From Ophiura sarsii (taxonomy: Eukaryota; Echinodermata; Ophiuroidea; Amphilepidida; Ophiuridae): 64,000 nt of DNA. The notes below the pieces were generated by a model, which was not told where the DNA came from, did no database searches, and saw only the letters and a list, made by a program, of their open reading frames with translations. The stretch lies in assembly GCA_035610835.1 (NCBI GenBank), contig CM069444.1, positions 584,551 to 648,550 of the forward strand, written 5' to 3'. A program made the translations under genes and the position numbers. Shown in pieces: positions 45,700-58,639 of the stretch. Every line of letters begins with the position of its first letter. Within the stretch, counting starts at the first letter, position 1.

Positions 45700-48260
45700 C
45701 ATTAAATGATCACTTGGGGGGGGGGGGTAATGAAACGGTCATTCAAGATTGCTTTGGGTCACTTTGTGTCAATGGTTATTTTGGATTATTATATTGTCAC
45801 TTGGATTTAGTCAATGAATAGTCACTTGGGGTCACTAAATAATCCCCTCCGATTACTAGACGGCTTGGGTCATTAAATGATGAGCTGGGGATCATTAAGA
45901 TATCACTTGAGGTCATGTTATGATCACTCAGGGTCGTTAAACGATCACTTTGAGTCATTAAACGGTCAGTTCGAGTCATCGAAGAATCACCTGGGGATTA
46001 CGTGACCGATCGGGTCATTAATGATTATTAAAAATCATTACGCTATCACTTGTGGTCCTTAGATATTCATCTGGGGTCCTTAAATGATCACCTGGAGTAA
46101 TAATATGATCAATCAGGGTCAATAAATGATCACACAGGGTCAATAAATGATTGCTCGGGGGTTATTAAACAATGATTTTAGTCATTAAATGGTTATTTCG
46201 GGTCATTGAAATATCCCTTGGGATTTTTTAAGCGACCGATCAAGCCATTAAATTATTGATTTGGGTCATTACGCTATCAATTGGGGTCATTACGCTATCA
46301 CTTGTGGTCCTTAGATGATCATCTGGGGTCCATAAATGATCACCTGGAGTAATAATATGATCAATCAGGGTCAATAAATAATCACACAGGGTCAATAAAT
46401 GATTGCTCGGGGGTCATTAAACAATTATTTTAGTCATTAAATGGTTATTCGGGTCATTGAAATATCTCTTGGAATTATTTAAGCGACCGATCCGGCCATT
46501 AAATGATTGATTTGGGTCATTACGCTATCAATTGGGGTCATTAAATGACCATTTAAGGACCCAACGTGATTGTTTTAATAACCCCGAGAAATAATTTATT
46601 GACCCTGTGTGATCATCTATTGACCCTCATTGATCATTTTATTATCCCAGATGGTAAATTAATGACCCCGTTATCACTTAATGATCACTTGGGGGTAATG
46701 AAACGGTCCTTCAAGATTGCTTAGGGTCATTAAACAATCATTTTGGGTCAACGGTTATTTTGGATTATTATATTGTCACTTGGATCTAGTCAATGCATAG
46801 TCACTTGGGGTCACTAAATAATCCCCTCCGATTACTAGATGACGGCTTGGGTCATTAAATGATGAGCTGGGGATCATTAAGATATCACTTGAGGTCATGT
46901 TTTGATTACTCAGGGTCATTAAACGATCAATGAGTCATTAAACGGTCAGTTCGGGTCATCGAAGAATCACCTGGGGTTATTACGTGACCGATTGGGTCAT
47001 TAATGATTGCTCGAAATCACCTGGAGTCCTTAAATGATCAATTGGGGTCCCTAAATGATGACCTGGAGTAATAATATGATCAATCAGGTTTCACACCACT
47101 AAATAACGTCTGGCCCTACCCCCTTTGAGGCAAAAGTCCAAAACCGGCCCGTTTCTATGTCGAAACGGGAGACCTATTGTAAATTACAGTTTAAAAATAG
47201 GGTATTTACTACATGTTATGGCAAAATTAATATAGTGTGAATTTTGACAGACACATCAGTGTTCTTCAGGTCCAAAAAAAATGTTGCAATGATGATTTTT
47301 TAATATTTTAACAGAGACATTTGTGTTCAGGTCATTTCCGGTATTTGACGCAATAATCTTAATCAACAATTGCGTGTGACCAGGAAAACTCGTACTTTTT
47401 GAAAAGGCTCTAGCTCAAAATTATGCCGGTTACCCCCCCCCCCCCCCCCCCCCCCCATATATGAGTTGTTGAGTTAGTAGTCATGGCTTTCATCTTCAAG
47501 TTGAAACCAAATTTCAAGTTACCAGTTTCTTATAACGTCGAGAAATATCCATTTTAAAATTGTGCATTTCACGTGTAACCCTATGGGAGATGTATTTGGT
47601 GGTGTGCAACCATAAGGGTCAATAAATGATCACACAGGGTAAAGATCAATCAGGTTCAATAAATGGATGCTCAGGGGCCATTAAACAATCACTTTGAGTC
47701 ATTGAATGATTTCGGTAATTACACTATCACCCGGGGTCATTAAATGACCATTTAAGGACTCAAAGTGATCGTTTTAATGACCCCGATAAATCATTTATTG
47801 ACCCTCAGTAATCATTGGGCCAATATTGTTATGTTATCTGGGAAGCCATCATCTAGTAATCGGAGGGAATTATTTAGTGACCCCAAGTGACTATTTATTG
47901 ACTAGATCCAAGTAATAATGTAATAATCCAAAATGACCATTGACACAAAGGGATTGTGTAATGACCCTAAGCAATCTTGAAGGACCGTTTCATTACCCCC
48001 AAGTGATCATTTTAATGACCCTAACTGATAGCGTGGTGACCCCAATCATTCATGACACGAACAGTCACTTGATAGCCCTAGGGAACATTCAATTACCCCA
48101 AGTGCAATGATCCTCAAGTGACCATTTAATGACTCAAAGTGATCGGGTAATGATCCTGTGCGATCATTTCATCATCCCAGGTGTACGAGTAATACGGTAA
48201 TGACCCATGCAATTGAGTGAGTAACGGATATATGATAATACTCGATTAATAAGGTCATTG
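45700..48260. repeat. Degenerate short-period array rich in TGATCA palindromes
   Basis: Units of roughly 22-28 bp follow the pattern GGGTCATTAAATGATCACTT with much variation. Larger blocks are reused: 45705-45930 recurs at about 46672-46920, and 46050-46300 recurs at about 46320-46540. A stretch at about 47820-48010 is the reverse complement of about 46690-46860. So the array mixes direct and inverted higher-order copies. It is interrupted by an insert at 47087-47611 and cut by the gap at 48371. Confidence 0.75.
47087..47611. mobile_element. 525-bp inverted-terminal-repeat insert in the array
   Basis: The left end GGTTTCACACCACTAAATAA and the right end reversed GGTTGCACACCACCAAATAC are inverted repeats with a few mismatches. 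The interior is unlike the array on both sides and contains a C run (about 47434-47456). A target duplication could not be fixed because the flanks are repetitive. No transposase. Probably a MITE. Confidence 0.6.
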
Positions 48261-48370
48261 ATACATTCATACAGCTACTTATGTATAATTGGTGTCGATT
48301 GTAACTGTTTGGTGATCCTTTTGGATATTTCTACTACTAAGACTACCATAAAATCAGTAATCTATCTGTT

Positions 48371-48470
48371 NNNNNNNNNNNNNNNNNNNNNNNNNNNNNN
48401 NNNNNNNNNNNNNNNNNNNNNNNNNNNNNNNNNNNNNNNNNNNNNNNNNNNNNNNNNNNNNNNNNNNNNN
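48371..48470. other. 100-N scaffold gap
   Basis: Placeholder gap between contig 2 and contig 3. Contig 3 begins in sequence that lies just past the point where contig 1 ends, read in the opposite orientation. Confidence 0.95.
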
Positions 48471-49600
48471 ACATCATTAGGTACTGGAAAGTGGAGCTCA
48501 CCCAACGTTTACTTGTAGAACTTATTATGATCATTACCTGAATTTTCTATCCAACAACCTGTTCCAGCACAAACTCGGTGTGACTGAGGCTCTTTTTCAC
48601 AGAGTTGATATGAATCATCCGGACATACCATGAAGAGAAGGTGCATATCATCAGGTACTGGGAAATGTAGCTAATCCAAGCTGGTGTTGAGCACAGTCAA
48701 ACCTAAAGTGAAAAATACAATGAAAACATTAGGTGTGGCATAGAGGTTGATTAAGAGATGGCTAGTTGACCTGGATGTGGATAGCCTCCTTGTACATGTA
48801 TAACCGTTTCTCAAGTACCACCAGTCAAGATTACTTGAACTTTCCCTATCAATTCATGTCCAGTTGGGTCGGAGATAGCATGTTGACCTGGATGTAGATA
48901 GCCACAATTTCAATATTGGTAAAAAATCAAGTTCGATACCATCATTTGTGTACATGTATTCCTATGGGGCCACATTAAGTAGTTTACTCCCTTTAGAGAG
49001 CTTTTTGCTCAAAGTTCAAGACATTTTCTCTCTTAAAAGTGTAGGCAATATGGGGTGGGGTATAGCCTGATTGATTTTCCAAACGAATCCGTTGAAAAGA
49101 CTTCCTATCCAAGTTTCCTTTAAGAAGCACATCAAACGGGGGAGGGGGGGGGGGGGGGGCTTTGGGCCTTGAAGGTCAATTTTGAGTTTATTATGCGATC
49201 ATGCAGAGCATTTCCTAAACTTTAAAATTATCCAAATTGATCAAGGCATTAATATTTTACGATTGAAAACGACCCCTAAATTCTTATTATTATTTTTGAC
49301 TTTTCTGTCTGTTTTCATCTGTATCTCGGAAAATACACAGCCGCAAAGTCCCCCCTTTCGATGTGACGCATCTCAATTTTTTTAAGAATTTACCTCGATA
49401 ACTTACACATTTTGTATTCATTGTGCATGGCGGTATTATCCAATGAATCACAATAGTTGATCAACAATCCCAGTTATTTACATTCATACTACTTTATATC
49501 TCTTTAATTAGGAATTCTGATATGCATACGATGTTTAAGTTATTTAAAATCCCTTTTTAAAGGGTTCGTCTTTTGTCTATTTAGTGTACCGTAGTTCACC
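48471..49600. other. Contig 3 start, non-coding
   Basis: No gene recognised. 48720-48900 holds two units of the CAACTCATGTCCAGTT repeat family. A run of about 16 G lies near 49146-49159. The open frame at 49182-49385 has no recognisable motif. Confidence 0.4.
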
Positions 49601-49867
49601 ATGTGACGCGATTAAGAGGAATGAGTCGGATGTCGGGGAATCCCAAATTGAGATATGGCCAATTTAGTGTGAGGGGTATCCATAAGTTTTGATGGAAATT
49701 TGTGAACTTCATTTGACATAACTTTATAACAAAAAGTCGTATAGACATGGGGTTTTCAGTTTCTGAAGTTTCTGAAAGCTCTTAGTGTCCTCTTTAAGAC
49801 GGGATAAAAAAAACCTCATTTTCGACCAGGGTCAACATCCGACTCGTTCCTCTTGATCGTGTCACAT
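49601..49867. mobile_element. 267-bp MITE with 33-bp terminal inverted repeats
   Basis: It begins ATGTGACGCGATTAAGAGGA and ends with the reverse complement of a near-identical sequence (GACTCGTTCCTCTTGATCGT then GTCACAT). Both ends continue into the GTCGGATGT word. The interior is short and non-coding. No clear target duplication. Confidence 0.7.
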
Positions 49868-50279
49868 ATTCCATTTCACTGATGTAGGCCATTAATACAT
49901 GTCATGTCATGGAATATAATTACAAAAAGCGCAATGGGTTTTTCCTAAGTTTTATCTTTGGGTCAAACATAGTTATCTCCCTATCTGTGAAGGCTTGAAA
50001 CACACTATGCAGGCTTTCTCAACTAGATTTACTGATGCGCCACATTTAGTAACCAACTTGTTGAAGCTGCACTTGGTCATATTTTTTAGAATTTACAATG
50101 GCAAAATTCCCGTCACAAAATTTAGTAAAATATACATGTAGGCGACATAATAACTAGAGGGCACATGCAGCGCGCGAAAATTGCTGTCTTTATACACATG
50201 TACATCTGACCGTCATAGGCCTATGACATCTGGCTATATCATGATATGATTTATTTTTAAAACAAAATTTAACCACTCT

Positions 50280-51060
50280 CGCGCCACTTAGGATGCCTCG
50301 ATGCGATCACATTTGTTTGCAAAACTCTGCACACGATAAGACGTTTTGAGAGATTGAAACACACTGAAAGGCAAAAAACACTTGTCTACTCATAGAAAGT
50401 GTTCACATTTCAATATCTTTATTACTTTTGCCAAAATAGTCACATTTCCCGAAAATGATGTTTTCAGAAAAAGTGGCACTTTCAAAATCCTATACGAGTT
50501 TGTTTGCATAGCTCTACACAAACTTGAGCGTTTTGAGAGATTGAAACACTTACGAAATAGGAAAACGTTTGGCTATCCGCACAAATGTTCCCTTTTTCGA
50601 TACCATATTTACTTTTCCCAAAACAGTCTCATTTCCCCACAATGATGTTTTCCAAAAAGTGGTACTTTCCAATGATACAGGGAAGTTATTGACCTGAATG
50701 GTGGACATCATTGGCTAGTCATGCATGAAGGGGAAAAAAAGGATTTTATTTCATTTAAAAATAAAAAAAATTAACAACAAAGGCAATTGAATTTAATCTT
50801 AAAAAGCACTGGAGACATTTTTGTTATTTTCTTGCATACGATTTTGAAAAGCGCCCCTTTTTCTGAAAACTTCATTTTGGGTAAATGTTAATGTTTTAGG
50901 AAAGGTGAACATGATATTGAATACGGAAAACTTTCTCTGGGTAGCGAAGCGTATTCCCATTTCATAAATGTTTGAATATCTCAAAACGTATAATTAGGCT
51001 ATGTGTAGAGTTATGCAAACAAACGTGATCAGCTTTCAGGGGGGGGGGGGGGCTTACCTT
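50280..51060. mobile_element. Foldback MITE family copy (counterpart of 26862-27487)
   Basis: It has the same internal units as 1941-2823 and the reverse complement of 26862-27487, complete here because the contig does not break. The left part starts GATCACATTTGTTTGCA; the right part ends in AAACGTGATCAGCTTTCAGG and a G run. No transposase. Confidence 0.6.
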
Positions 51061-51069
51061 TTTTAACCC

Positions 51070-52712
51070 TTTATAAGGAGGCTATATATCTACATCCGTG
51101 TCAACGAGCCATCGCTGTATAAACTGGACATGAGTTGATAGGGTAAGTTTAAGTAATCCTGACTAGTGATACTTTGAGAATGGGTTATAAAATTAGGCTA
51201 ACTACATCCGGGTCAACAACCCTTCTCTGAATCAACTGGACATGAGTTGATTGGGAATGTATTAGATCCTGACTCACTGAGATGAGAAAGGGTTCGAGGT
51301 CAACAAGGCATTTCTCAACATCAAGGGCAAAAAAATAAATATCGTGCTATCATTCAGGTTGCGACTACATGGTCAAAGTTGTTGGACTGAAAATCTTATT
51401 GTTATGATAAAATAAACAGCTAATATTACTCTGCATTTTTTGTAAAGCAATATTTAACCGACCCCCTCATTGATTATATTCATATTATTTTGTAGTTCTC
51501 AGTGCTGTTATAGGGCAAGCAATGCTTGGATGTGTGGGCATCTTATAGTGTATCCTCCCGGAGGTGGGTACTTTCGCCAAAATTGTACGTGGATGTGCCT
51601 GCCGGACTTTGAAAATGTGACTTTTTCTATATTTATTGTTTGGCCAATTTCCAACCCATCAATATACCAATTTGGTAAGAAAAGCACCCAATTTTGCACA
51701 AATTGGGCACTTTTTACCAAAAAAATGCCTCAAAATACACCCAATTTATGCCAATTGGGCGCTTTGGTCGATGCTGAAAACCACCCCATCGCTATACCAA
51801 TTTTTTTTTAAAAACACCCCAAAAGGCAGGCACATTATACGTATACCATATCAATGTGAGAACCCCCCCCCCCCCCCCCCCCCCCCACGGTGTATCCATG
51901 GTCCTGTAATTAGAAGTTGGGGGATTATTTTATATGAAGAGATACACAAAATTGCTAGTACTTCTATAGGATTAACATACCGTATCTTAATTATGTATTT
52001 AATTAGAAAATGTTGCACTTACTTACTTACTGTTTTGGAAGAATCTGCGTATAAAAGATACTATGACCAACAACCAGAAGGCGTAGATTTCAGCAATGAC
52101 TATTTACACTTTAGATACGTGTAAAGTCCATTGATTTAGACTTATGTATGTAGCATTTATAACACTTAATTTAATTGTGTATTAGAAAATGTTGCACTTA
52201 CCTACTGTTTTGTGAAGAATCCGCGTATAAAAGGATACTACGATTCAGCAATGAATATAGTCACTTTAGATAAGTGTAAAGTCCACTGATTTAAGGTTGT
52301 TGTGTGTAGCAAGGATACTACGAATGACTACCAGAAGGCGTAGATTTCAGTAATGAATATTTACTAACTCTTTAGATAAGTATAAAGTCCATTGATTAGG
52401 CTTGCGTGCAGCAAAGTTTTATTGACATTAATATCTGATATCACACATTATGATCATCAAATAATATAAGTAGTGTGAAGGTAGGTATCATTGCAAAAGA
52501 TGTGGCCATTCAGAATCCTTAACAAGTACTTTATTTCGGTCTTAGGTCCCTATCAATTGTTTCAAGACCACATTGCTTTTATACCATAGTCCTAACCCAT
52601 AAACTAATAAAATACCTACAATATCTGTCATATTTTACATCCGTGGATACATAAAATTGACATTCTCTTTCTCATGAGCTTATCCACCTCTGAATACAAA
52701 TGGTGTACCCCT
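51070..52712. other. Arm B counterpart, non-coding repeats
   Basis: Reverse complement of about 25190-26850: the CAACTCATGTCCAGTT units (51070-51300), the CCCAATTTGTGCAAAATTGGG foldback with a C run (51540-51900) and the threefold GGACTTTA-AC block (52000-52400). No gene. Confidence 0.6.
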
Positions 52713-55700
52713 AATAAGGGGGACTTTAAGGAAGTCACTTTTCGAATTTTGTGAGTGCTGTAATTATTGAACTATGACTCAAATGTACATAAAAGTTTAC
52801 ATCTTTGGAAAGGTGATAGTTCAGAGAATCCAAATTTTTAAAATCCAATATGTTAATTTTCTTCGAAAATCACAAACAATTATTTTTTTTTACCCCTAAA
52901 AGTTCAACAAAGCTAACAAAATAATTTTGAATAAAAAAATTCCCAAATTGCTAGATTATAATGTAAAGACACCTAATTTAATATTTTTTGAAATATTGAC
53001 AAAAAGGTGGAAAAATGTGGCGTTTTTTGGTCAAAATTTCAAAGAAATATTAGATAAGGTTTAAAAAAACAACAACATAGCTTTGTTGAATTTTTTGGGT
53101 CAAAAAGTGATTTTTTTGTGATTTTCTCAACAACAAAAAAAACAAAACATTTTTGGTCGAAATCGACGCAAAATTGTATTACCGTCAGACCCTGGAAACA
53201 ATAGGCAGGACACAAAAGGTAATTTGCGGACATCGCCATGCCATGCAAGAGGTTGCTTTTATTTATAAAGCCTACGTATGTATCACATGTCATACAAAAC
53301 ATAATCTACACAACAATGCACGGAATCAAAAGACCATTATATGAGTTATCAACCAAATCGACAGGAGAGCGCAAACTACCCCCTATCTCCATTGCGCAAA
53401 CAAAAAGAGGCCGAAATGAATTGCCAAATGTGCCAATGCACATGTGCCAATGCACCTCAGGGTCAATTATGCCAGATAGATATGCCAAGGCATTTAATCT
53501 ACATTATACCATTTTGCCAATGCAAAGTCCAACAATGTTGCCATAGATGTCATGTATATTATTATCAAATTATTCAAAATACTATTTGTCAATCAATCAC
53601 GAATGATTAGTGCCATCGATGTGCCAATGCACATCAGGGTCAATTTTGCCAGATAGATATGCCAATGCATAACTAATTATTTCATTTAGGCCAATTTTTA
53701 ATCAAACAAGTTGCCATGGATATGTCATGTATCATATTATCCAATTATCAACTTTTTAAGAGTTTCATCCCGATCACGGCATGGGGCGCAAACCACCACC
53801 CTGAGCTTCATCGCGCAGACGAAAGAAGCCCCGGAGAAAAGCTACCTAACCATTAATTAAATTCAAACTGTTAGGACTATTTGTATAATTTCCTCAGGTA
53901 ATGACCTTAATCAATATTATCATTATAATTATTTATCGTAATCAATTATTTAACGACTTTTAACCTTTGGAAAACAAAACACTGCCAACCAAGATTTATA
54001 CTTTCGTTTTAAGGCGCCGACGAAAGGATAAACTTGTATGACCCCCCCCCCCCCCCCCCCCCCCCCTTTTTTTTTTTTTTTTTGCGGGGTTGGGGGGCGG
54101 GGGGTACTGATTCCCATGTAATTCACCCTAAGCACTGGGAACATGTGGGGATTGCGTTGGCCCAATCTTGTAACAGATACTCATTGCCCTTTGGAACAGA
54201 TGTACCGAATCGTACATGTATACATACTATCTTAGTAGAGAAAAAGAAACAAGTAATTGGCCCCAGGTGCCCTATTTCCAAACTGATATTGAAACTTAAC
54301 CCGCCGATAATTATAAACTGTAACCAGCAATGTATTCTAAATCACAACGATCGTTCAACCAATTATAATGATTTATAATTTGTTTAATACCCGTCGTATA
54401 TGCCTATCATTTCTATACAATTATATTTAGCTGTATCGTAAATGAAAATTTCAGATCAATTGTTACCAAACAAGACCTGCAAGGCCCTACCTGGCCACAT
54501 TCCAACAATAGGATTATTATGCATAATACAGTCCAATCAGTATGCCAGTTCGCTTTTTGATTCATCGTAAAATAAATATAACAGCTCACCTGTTATCATT
54601 GAATATTGATTTCATTTTCCAATATTATGAACCAAAGTTATGACTGATAGTGATTACCTCCTAATCTGGTGATTGATTTTCACCTATACAACTCATAATT
54701 GATTTTTCCTATCTGGAGAATGACTTTCACACCTATTATAGAATATTGATATCCCCTTTATGTGTCAATAACTTGGATATGCTGTATTATTATATTATTA
54801 TTATATGCAGACTATTTTATAATTAGATGTACTCCCGTCTTAATAAGATTACCACCGCCCTATGTGGTTGGTCTGCATGGAACTGCCAGTTACCTGTATA
54901 AATAATTCTTAATTTACTGCATGTTTTCTACACATCAAATCTCCCATAAATTTAATATACATGTTCAAAGTCAAAGTTCAAAGAACAATCAATTATTAAT
55001 CCAAAACGGCATAAAGCACATATTATATGGCCTACACAACTTTCGGCAGACAATTAGTTGACACATTTTAATAAGATCAGATAAGATATACTTTCCAGCC
55101 TGGATATTTATAAATTTAAATGTCGAATATGGGGCCAGCATTTATCGACTATCAATCGGGCGCATTCCTCTTAGAATGATCATTAATATAAGACATAGAC
55201 AAAATATGGTCGAATATCGAGTTTAGAAAATCAATTTTGTATGACTAACAGCACAGATCAACCACTGCCTATAGTAAGCATCATGAGTTTTCAGCAATTA
55301 CCCAATGGCCGCCAAAATGCCAACAAAAAGCATGAACTAAACATATGATGAATTTTAGATCCTGATGGATGTAAATAACGCAGTCATTTATGTATTAAAC
55401 ACCTAGACACTCAACGCGTATATTAACCAACATGTATGATCAAATATCGATTTAACATCAATTATTATTATCTAACATTTTATGTGTTAGACCATCAAAA
55501 AACTCATATCTAGTATTTTTTCTTCTTCATTGTTATCATACTCAATTCTAGAATAGTCAGATGACCAAGTCCCGTAGCATTAACAGCTTGTAAAAGTTAT
55601 GAAATAATATTGAAGTTGCAGTGCCCATCATTGGAGGTTTCTTACCCCACATTTGGGAAACACTTATCATCCTGTTTCCATGAAACTATTTCGTAAGAAT

Positions 55701-57790
55701 GGTTATTTATTATCAAAGCAAATAAGAGATACCATACCGGTCGGTGACCACATAACACAATCCGCCAGACATCACATTCTGTTAAGGCTCAAATTGTAAT
55801 CGCCCAATTGTATACAGATCAAGAGTTGTGTAATGCGGGGTGTAATAACGCTCTCAATGATAAAGGATACCTTCGTTGCAGTAGCAGTAAGTGACGCAAC
55901 GAACACTGATGATTAGAATATCATACATTGAAATGAGACGAATATCATCTGCGTACACCGGGGCGTACACCGTACACAGCCCCGGGGAAGGGGGTACACC
56001 CTGTTATAACTGTTTATATATCATCATCATCTTCCTCCACTGTGCCGAAACCTCTGTTTAGCCCCTCGCACAAGTGTTGAAGTGCATTCAGGCTGGTGCA
56101 GACAAAACCCATTGGCATAAATGTATTTGTACAAAAGTTGGAAGGATGTACCCAACAATCTCCGTTCCAAATTTGAATTAAAGTGACCGCCGCTGTATGC
56201 CACAATTAGTAAACAATGATATGACTAGCCGGAATCATCTGGTCGATACCGTATACGAGTCAGTAAAAGGAACCTCAGAATAGGCCTCATTGTGAACACT
56301 TGCATTAATCCACCGCAGCGACGCGTAGTAGCTAAGGCTATTAAAGCGAATCATTTATCACCGCATCATAGATGGCGTATAATTGTATCTTTCAGGCCTC
56401 CGCAACTGGTGCGGTATATTAATAAACCAACACTATGATCCAACAGCTAAATCCGTGTAACAGTAGACCAAACCGGTGATACCATTGTGTAAAATCATGC
56501 CTCACATGAAGCGAATGATGCAATAATAAATTCCCCCGTAAGTGGTGGCTCAGGGAAGCGTCGTCTTTACTTCACCAAATGATATTTGGGCATCAAGCAT
56601 GGAGCAAGCTCGGTGCGGTTGAAAGGTCTCCCCACACGGCCATACTGGAGGAGAAACACACCGAAAAGTCCACGCATACCACGTCATCACATTCAGAACG
56701 TTATGGGGTCTATGCTGTTAGGCCAAATCGCATGTCCTGAAAGATGAAAAGAAGAAAAACCAGCAGAAGCAAATCGGGAACATTTATATCCTTAACAGTA
56801 CGTATTCCCATACATTAATGCCTTGTATAATATATATATATATACATGTAACAACTGGTAGCCAAATGAGGATATCACTCGAGGATGAGTAAATTAATAG
56901 CATGACCTATAATTATTATATCCAAATATATAATATACTACCCAATTAATGAGCCCCAAAACCAACATTTTGACCAAAATGTATTAAAGAACCATAATTA
57001 TAGCAACGAAAATGACCATTTATCTATTTTATTACAAAAAGTGACAGAAATGTGACTGTGAGTAACCTAAATAGTGCCATGCATGAAGTAACAGACACCC
57101 CCAATTGCAACCCACATAGACCCATGGTCGATTGGCCCCGCGGGACCAAATGAAAAACCAAACATGAATGAAACCATTTATTGACGTCGCCAACCTGTAA
57201 TAATATACCATTGAAGTATACCATCTAAATACCACCCAATTGAGCCTTGCGCTACAAATACAAAAGCCATTGGTGATAACGTGAATGAAAAAACATTTAT
57301 TGACGTCGCGTCGCCAACCTTTAATATACCATACCAACAAATAATACCGCCCAATTTTGAGCCTTTGCGCCCAAATACTAGAACCCATTGGTAATAGAAA
57401 CTGTAACAGCACCCATTTTACTAAATAGTGTTGACGAATAGTTAAAGTTTCTAACCCTACCAAGTGGGAGATCAATAACCTACCGTATTACGAAAACCCC
57501 AATTAACCGAACCGTGCACTCGACTGATCCCACCAGACCATCAACTATTCATAATAAACTAGATAGAGATTAAGCTGAAGGTGTGTAGCCCGGGGCAAAC
57601 AACGTTGCCAGGGCGGGCGGTAAAATAAAATTTGCTCAATTGCATCTCGGAAATTTTTGAATTCTCTGAACCATTTTTTTTCTCCAAAAAGGTATCCTTT
57701 TTTATGCATTTGAATAATAGTTCAATGATTAAAGCACTCACAAAATTCAAAAAATCAAGTCAAAAACTTCCTTGAGTCCCCCCTTAATTA
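52713..57790. mobile_element. AT-rich foldback MITE split by a 4.5-kb insertion
   Basis: The two halves (52713-53175 and about 57656-57790) together match the 630-bp MITE at 24544-25175 in reverse complement. The break falls inside GCAAAATTTGGATTCTCTG of the intact copy: here GCAAAATT is followed by the insert, and AATTCTCTGAACC resumes after it. Confidence 0.7.
53176..57655. mobile_element. Unclassified 4.5-kb insertion
   Basis: Bounded by comparison with the uninterrupted MITE in contig 1. The ends read GTATTACCGTCAGACCCTGG at the left and, reversed, TTTACCGCCCGCCCTGGCAA inside the right edge, a loose inverted similarity. There is no reverse transcriptase or transposase that I can recognise. 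A stretch at 54250-54380 (AATTGGCCCCAGGTG, GATCGTTCAACCAATTATA) resembles 16630-16920 inside the 8-kb retroelement, so it may be a related non-autonomous element. Other contents are CCAATGCAC-type tandem repeats (53410-53670), a C26-T21 run (54040-54083) and imperfect repeats near 57020-57400 (TTTATTGACGTCGCCAACCT). Confidence 0.5.
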
Positions 57791-58124
57791 ACCCCAGCAT
57801 GCCTCATTTTGACACGTGATCGGTAGTATTGTTTCTCTGTTCAACAATGCAAGAGAGTAATAACATTGGAAATCAAGGAGTTCTAAGAAGAAGCCTCCTT
57901 CAGGTGATGCACTTAGTATTTAGGAACCCACACACTAGCGCTATCGTGGCAAGTTTATATGCTTATCTTTTCCATCCTTTTTTAAAGGTTTTGTGCGTAG
58001 TTGAAGCCAACCTTAGTCAATTTGACGCCATAGTATTATTATAAAAGAGAGATGGGTAAACAAGATGGAACCTTCTCTCAAATGAAAGATCAAGGTTGTG
58101 TCCTGTTCACTTTAGGCTCTTGGT

Positions 58125-58273
58125 GGCTCTGAAAAGAGCTTTTGGATCTTGACATCACCTACATCATTGATGTAATATTATGGTTTGGGAACAATATTTG
58201 TGTGTGTTTGTGTATTATACACTAAGTGGACTCGTTTACTATCACCTTTTTGTGGTGGTTCTGAAAGGAGCCT
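58125..58273 (-). promoter_or_regulatory. Two histone-type 3' stem-loops (contig 3 copy)
   Basis: Minus strand: about 58273-58258 reads GGCTCCTTTCAGAACC then ACCACA, and 58140-58125 reads AGCTCTTTTCAGAGCC then ACCA. The first begins about 39 bases past the stop codon of the open frame at 58312-58560, the spacing usual for replication-dependent histone genes. The canonical-like second one is fully conserved between the two arms. Confidence 0.55.
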
Positions 58274-58311
58274 TGTGAAGTTTACTTTGCAGTACTTGTT
58301 TCATGGTTATT

Positions 58312-58560
58312 TTATCTCTTTGGAGCTATTTTGTAGTAGTTAAATCTACCGGTGATGTTTCTTGTGACAGAAAACTTTGCGAGTTCTGTTTCTCTTCTTT
58401 TATTCTTAGACTTTGTTGAGTGTCTAGAAGTGGACGTGTGCCGGGTTTTCCCATCGTTTGATGACTGCTGCTGGTTCTTCCTTTTAGATAGGCCTTTCAG
58501 ATCTGTTGTTGTCTGAGATGATTCAAGAAACATAATTCTTCCTATGTCCACTAGTGACAT
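58312..58560 (-). CDS. Small basic open frame followed by histone-type stem-loop, 82 codons
   Basis: Lysine/arginine/serine-rich from about residue 24 (LSKRKNQQQSSNDGKTRH, then STKSKNKRRETELAKF) and ending VTRNITGRFNYYKIAPKR. I do not recognise it. The counterpart at 23700-23890 keeps the C-terminal half with conservative changes but is broken upstream, so the true start may differ or the frame may be a pseudogene. A histone-like stem-loop lies about 39 bases after the stop and another about 130 bases further on. It could be the last coding part of a small chromatin-type protein, but the LINE remnant next to it means a transposon origin is equally possible. Confidence 0.35.
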   Translation of the reverse strand: MSLVDIGRIMFLESSQTTTDLKGLSKRKNQQQSSNDGKTRHTSTSRHSTKSKNKRRETELAKFSVTRNITGRFNYYKIAPKR

Positions 58561-58639
58561 ATCTGAACGTGAACACCCTCTTCAAGCAGCCCCAAGGAGA
58601 CTTTAAACGTGGTAATCACCTAATCAGAAATCAGAAATA

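Noticed and set aside
54034..54378. 114-codon frame beginning MYDPPPPPPPP
   Set aside because: The proline/phenylalanine stretch is a translated C-then-T homopolymer run.
57024..57475. 147-codon minus-strand frame
   Set aside because: It crosses imperfect tandem repeats inside the 4.5-kb insertion and shows no recognisable domain.
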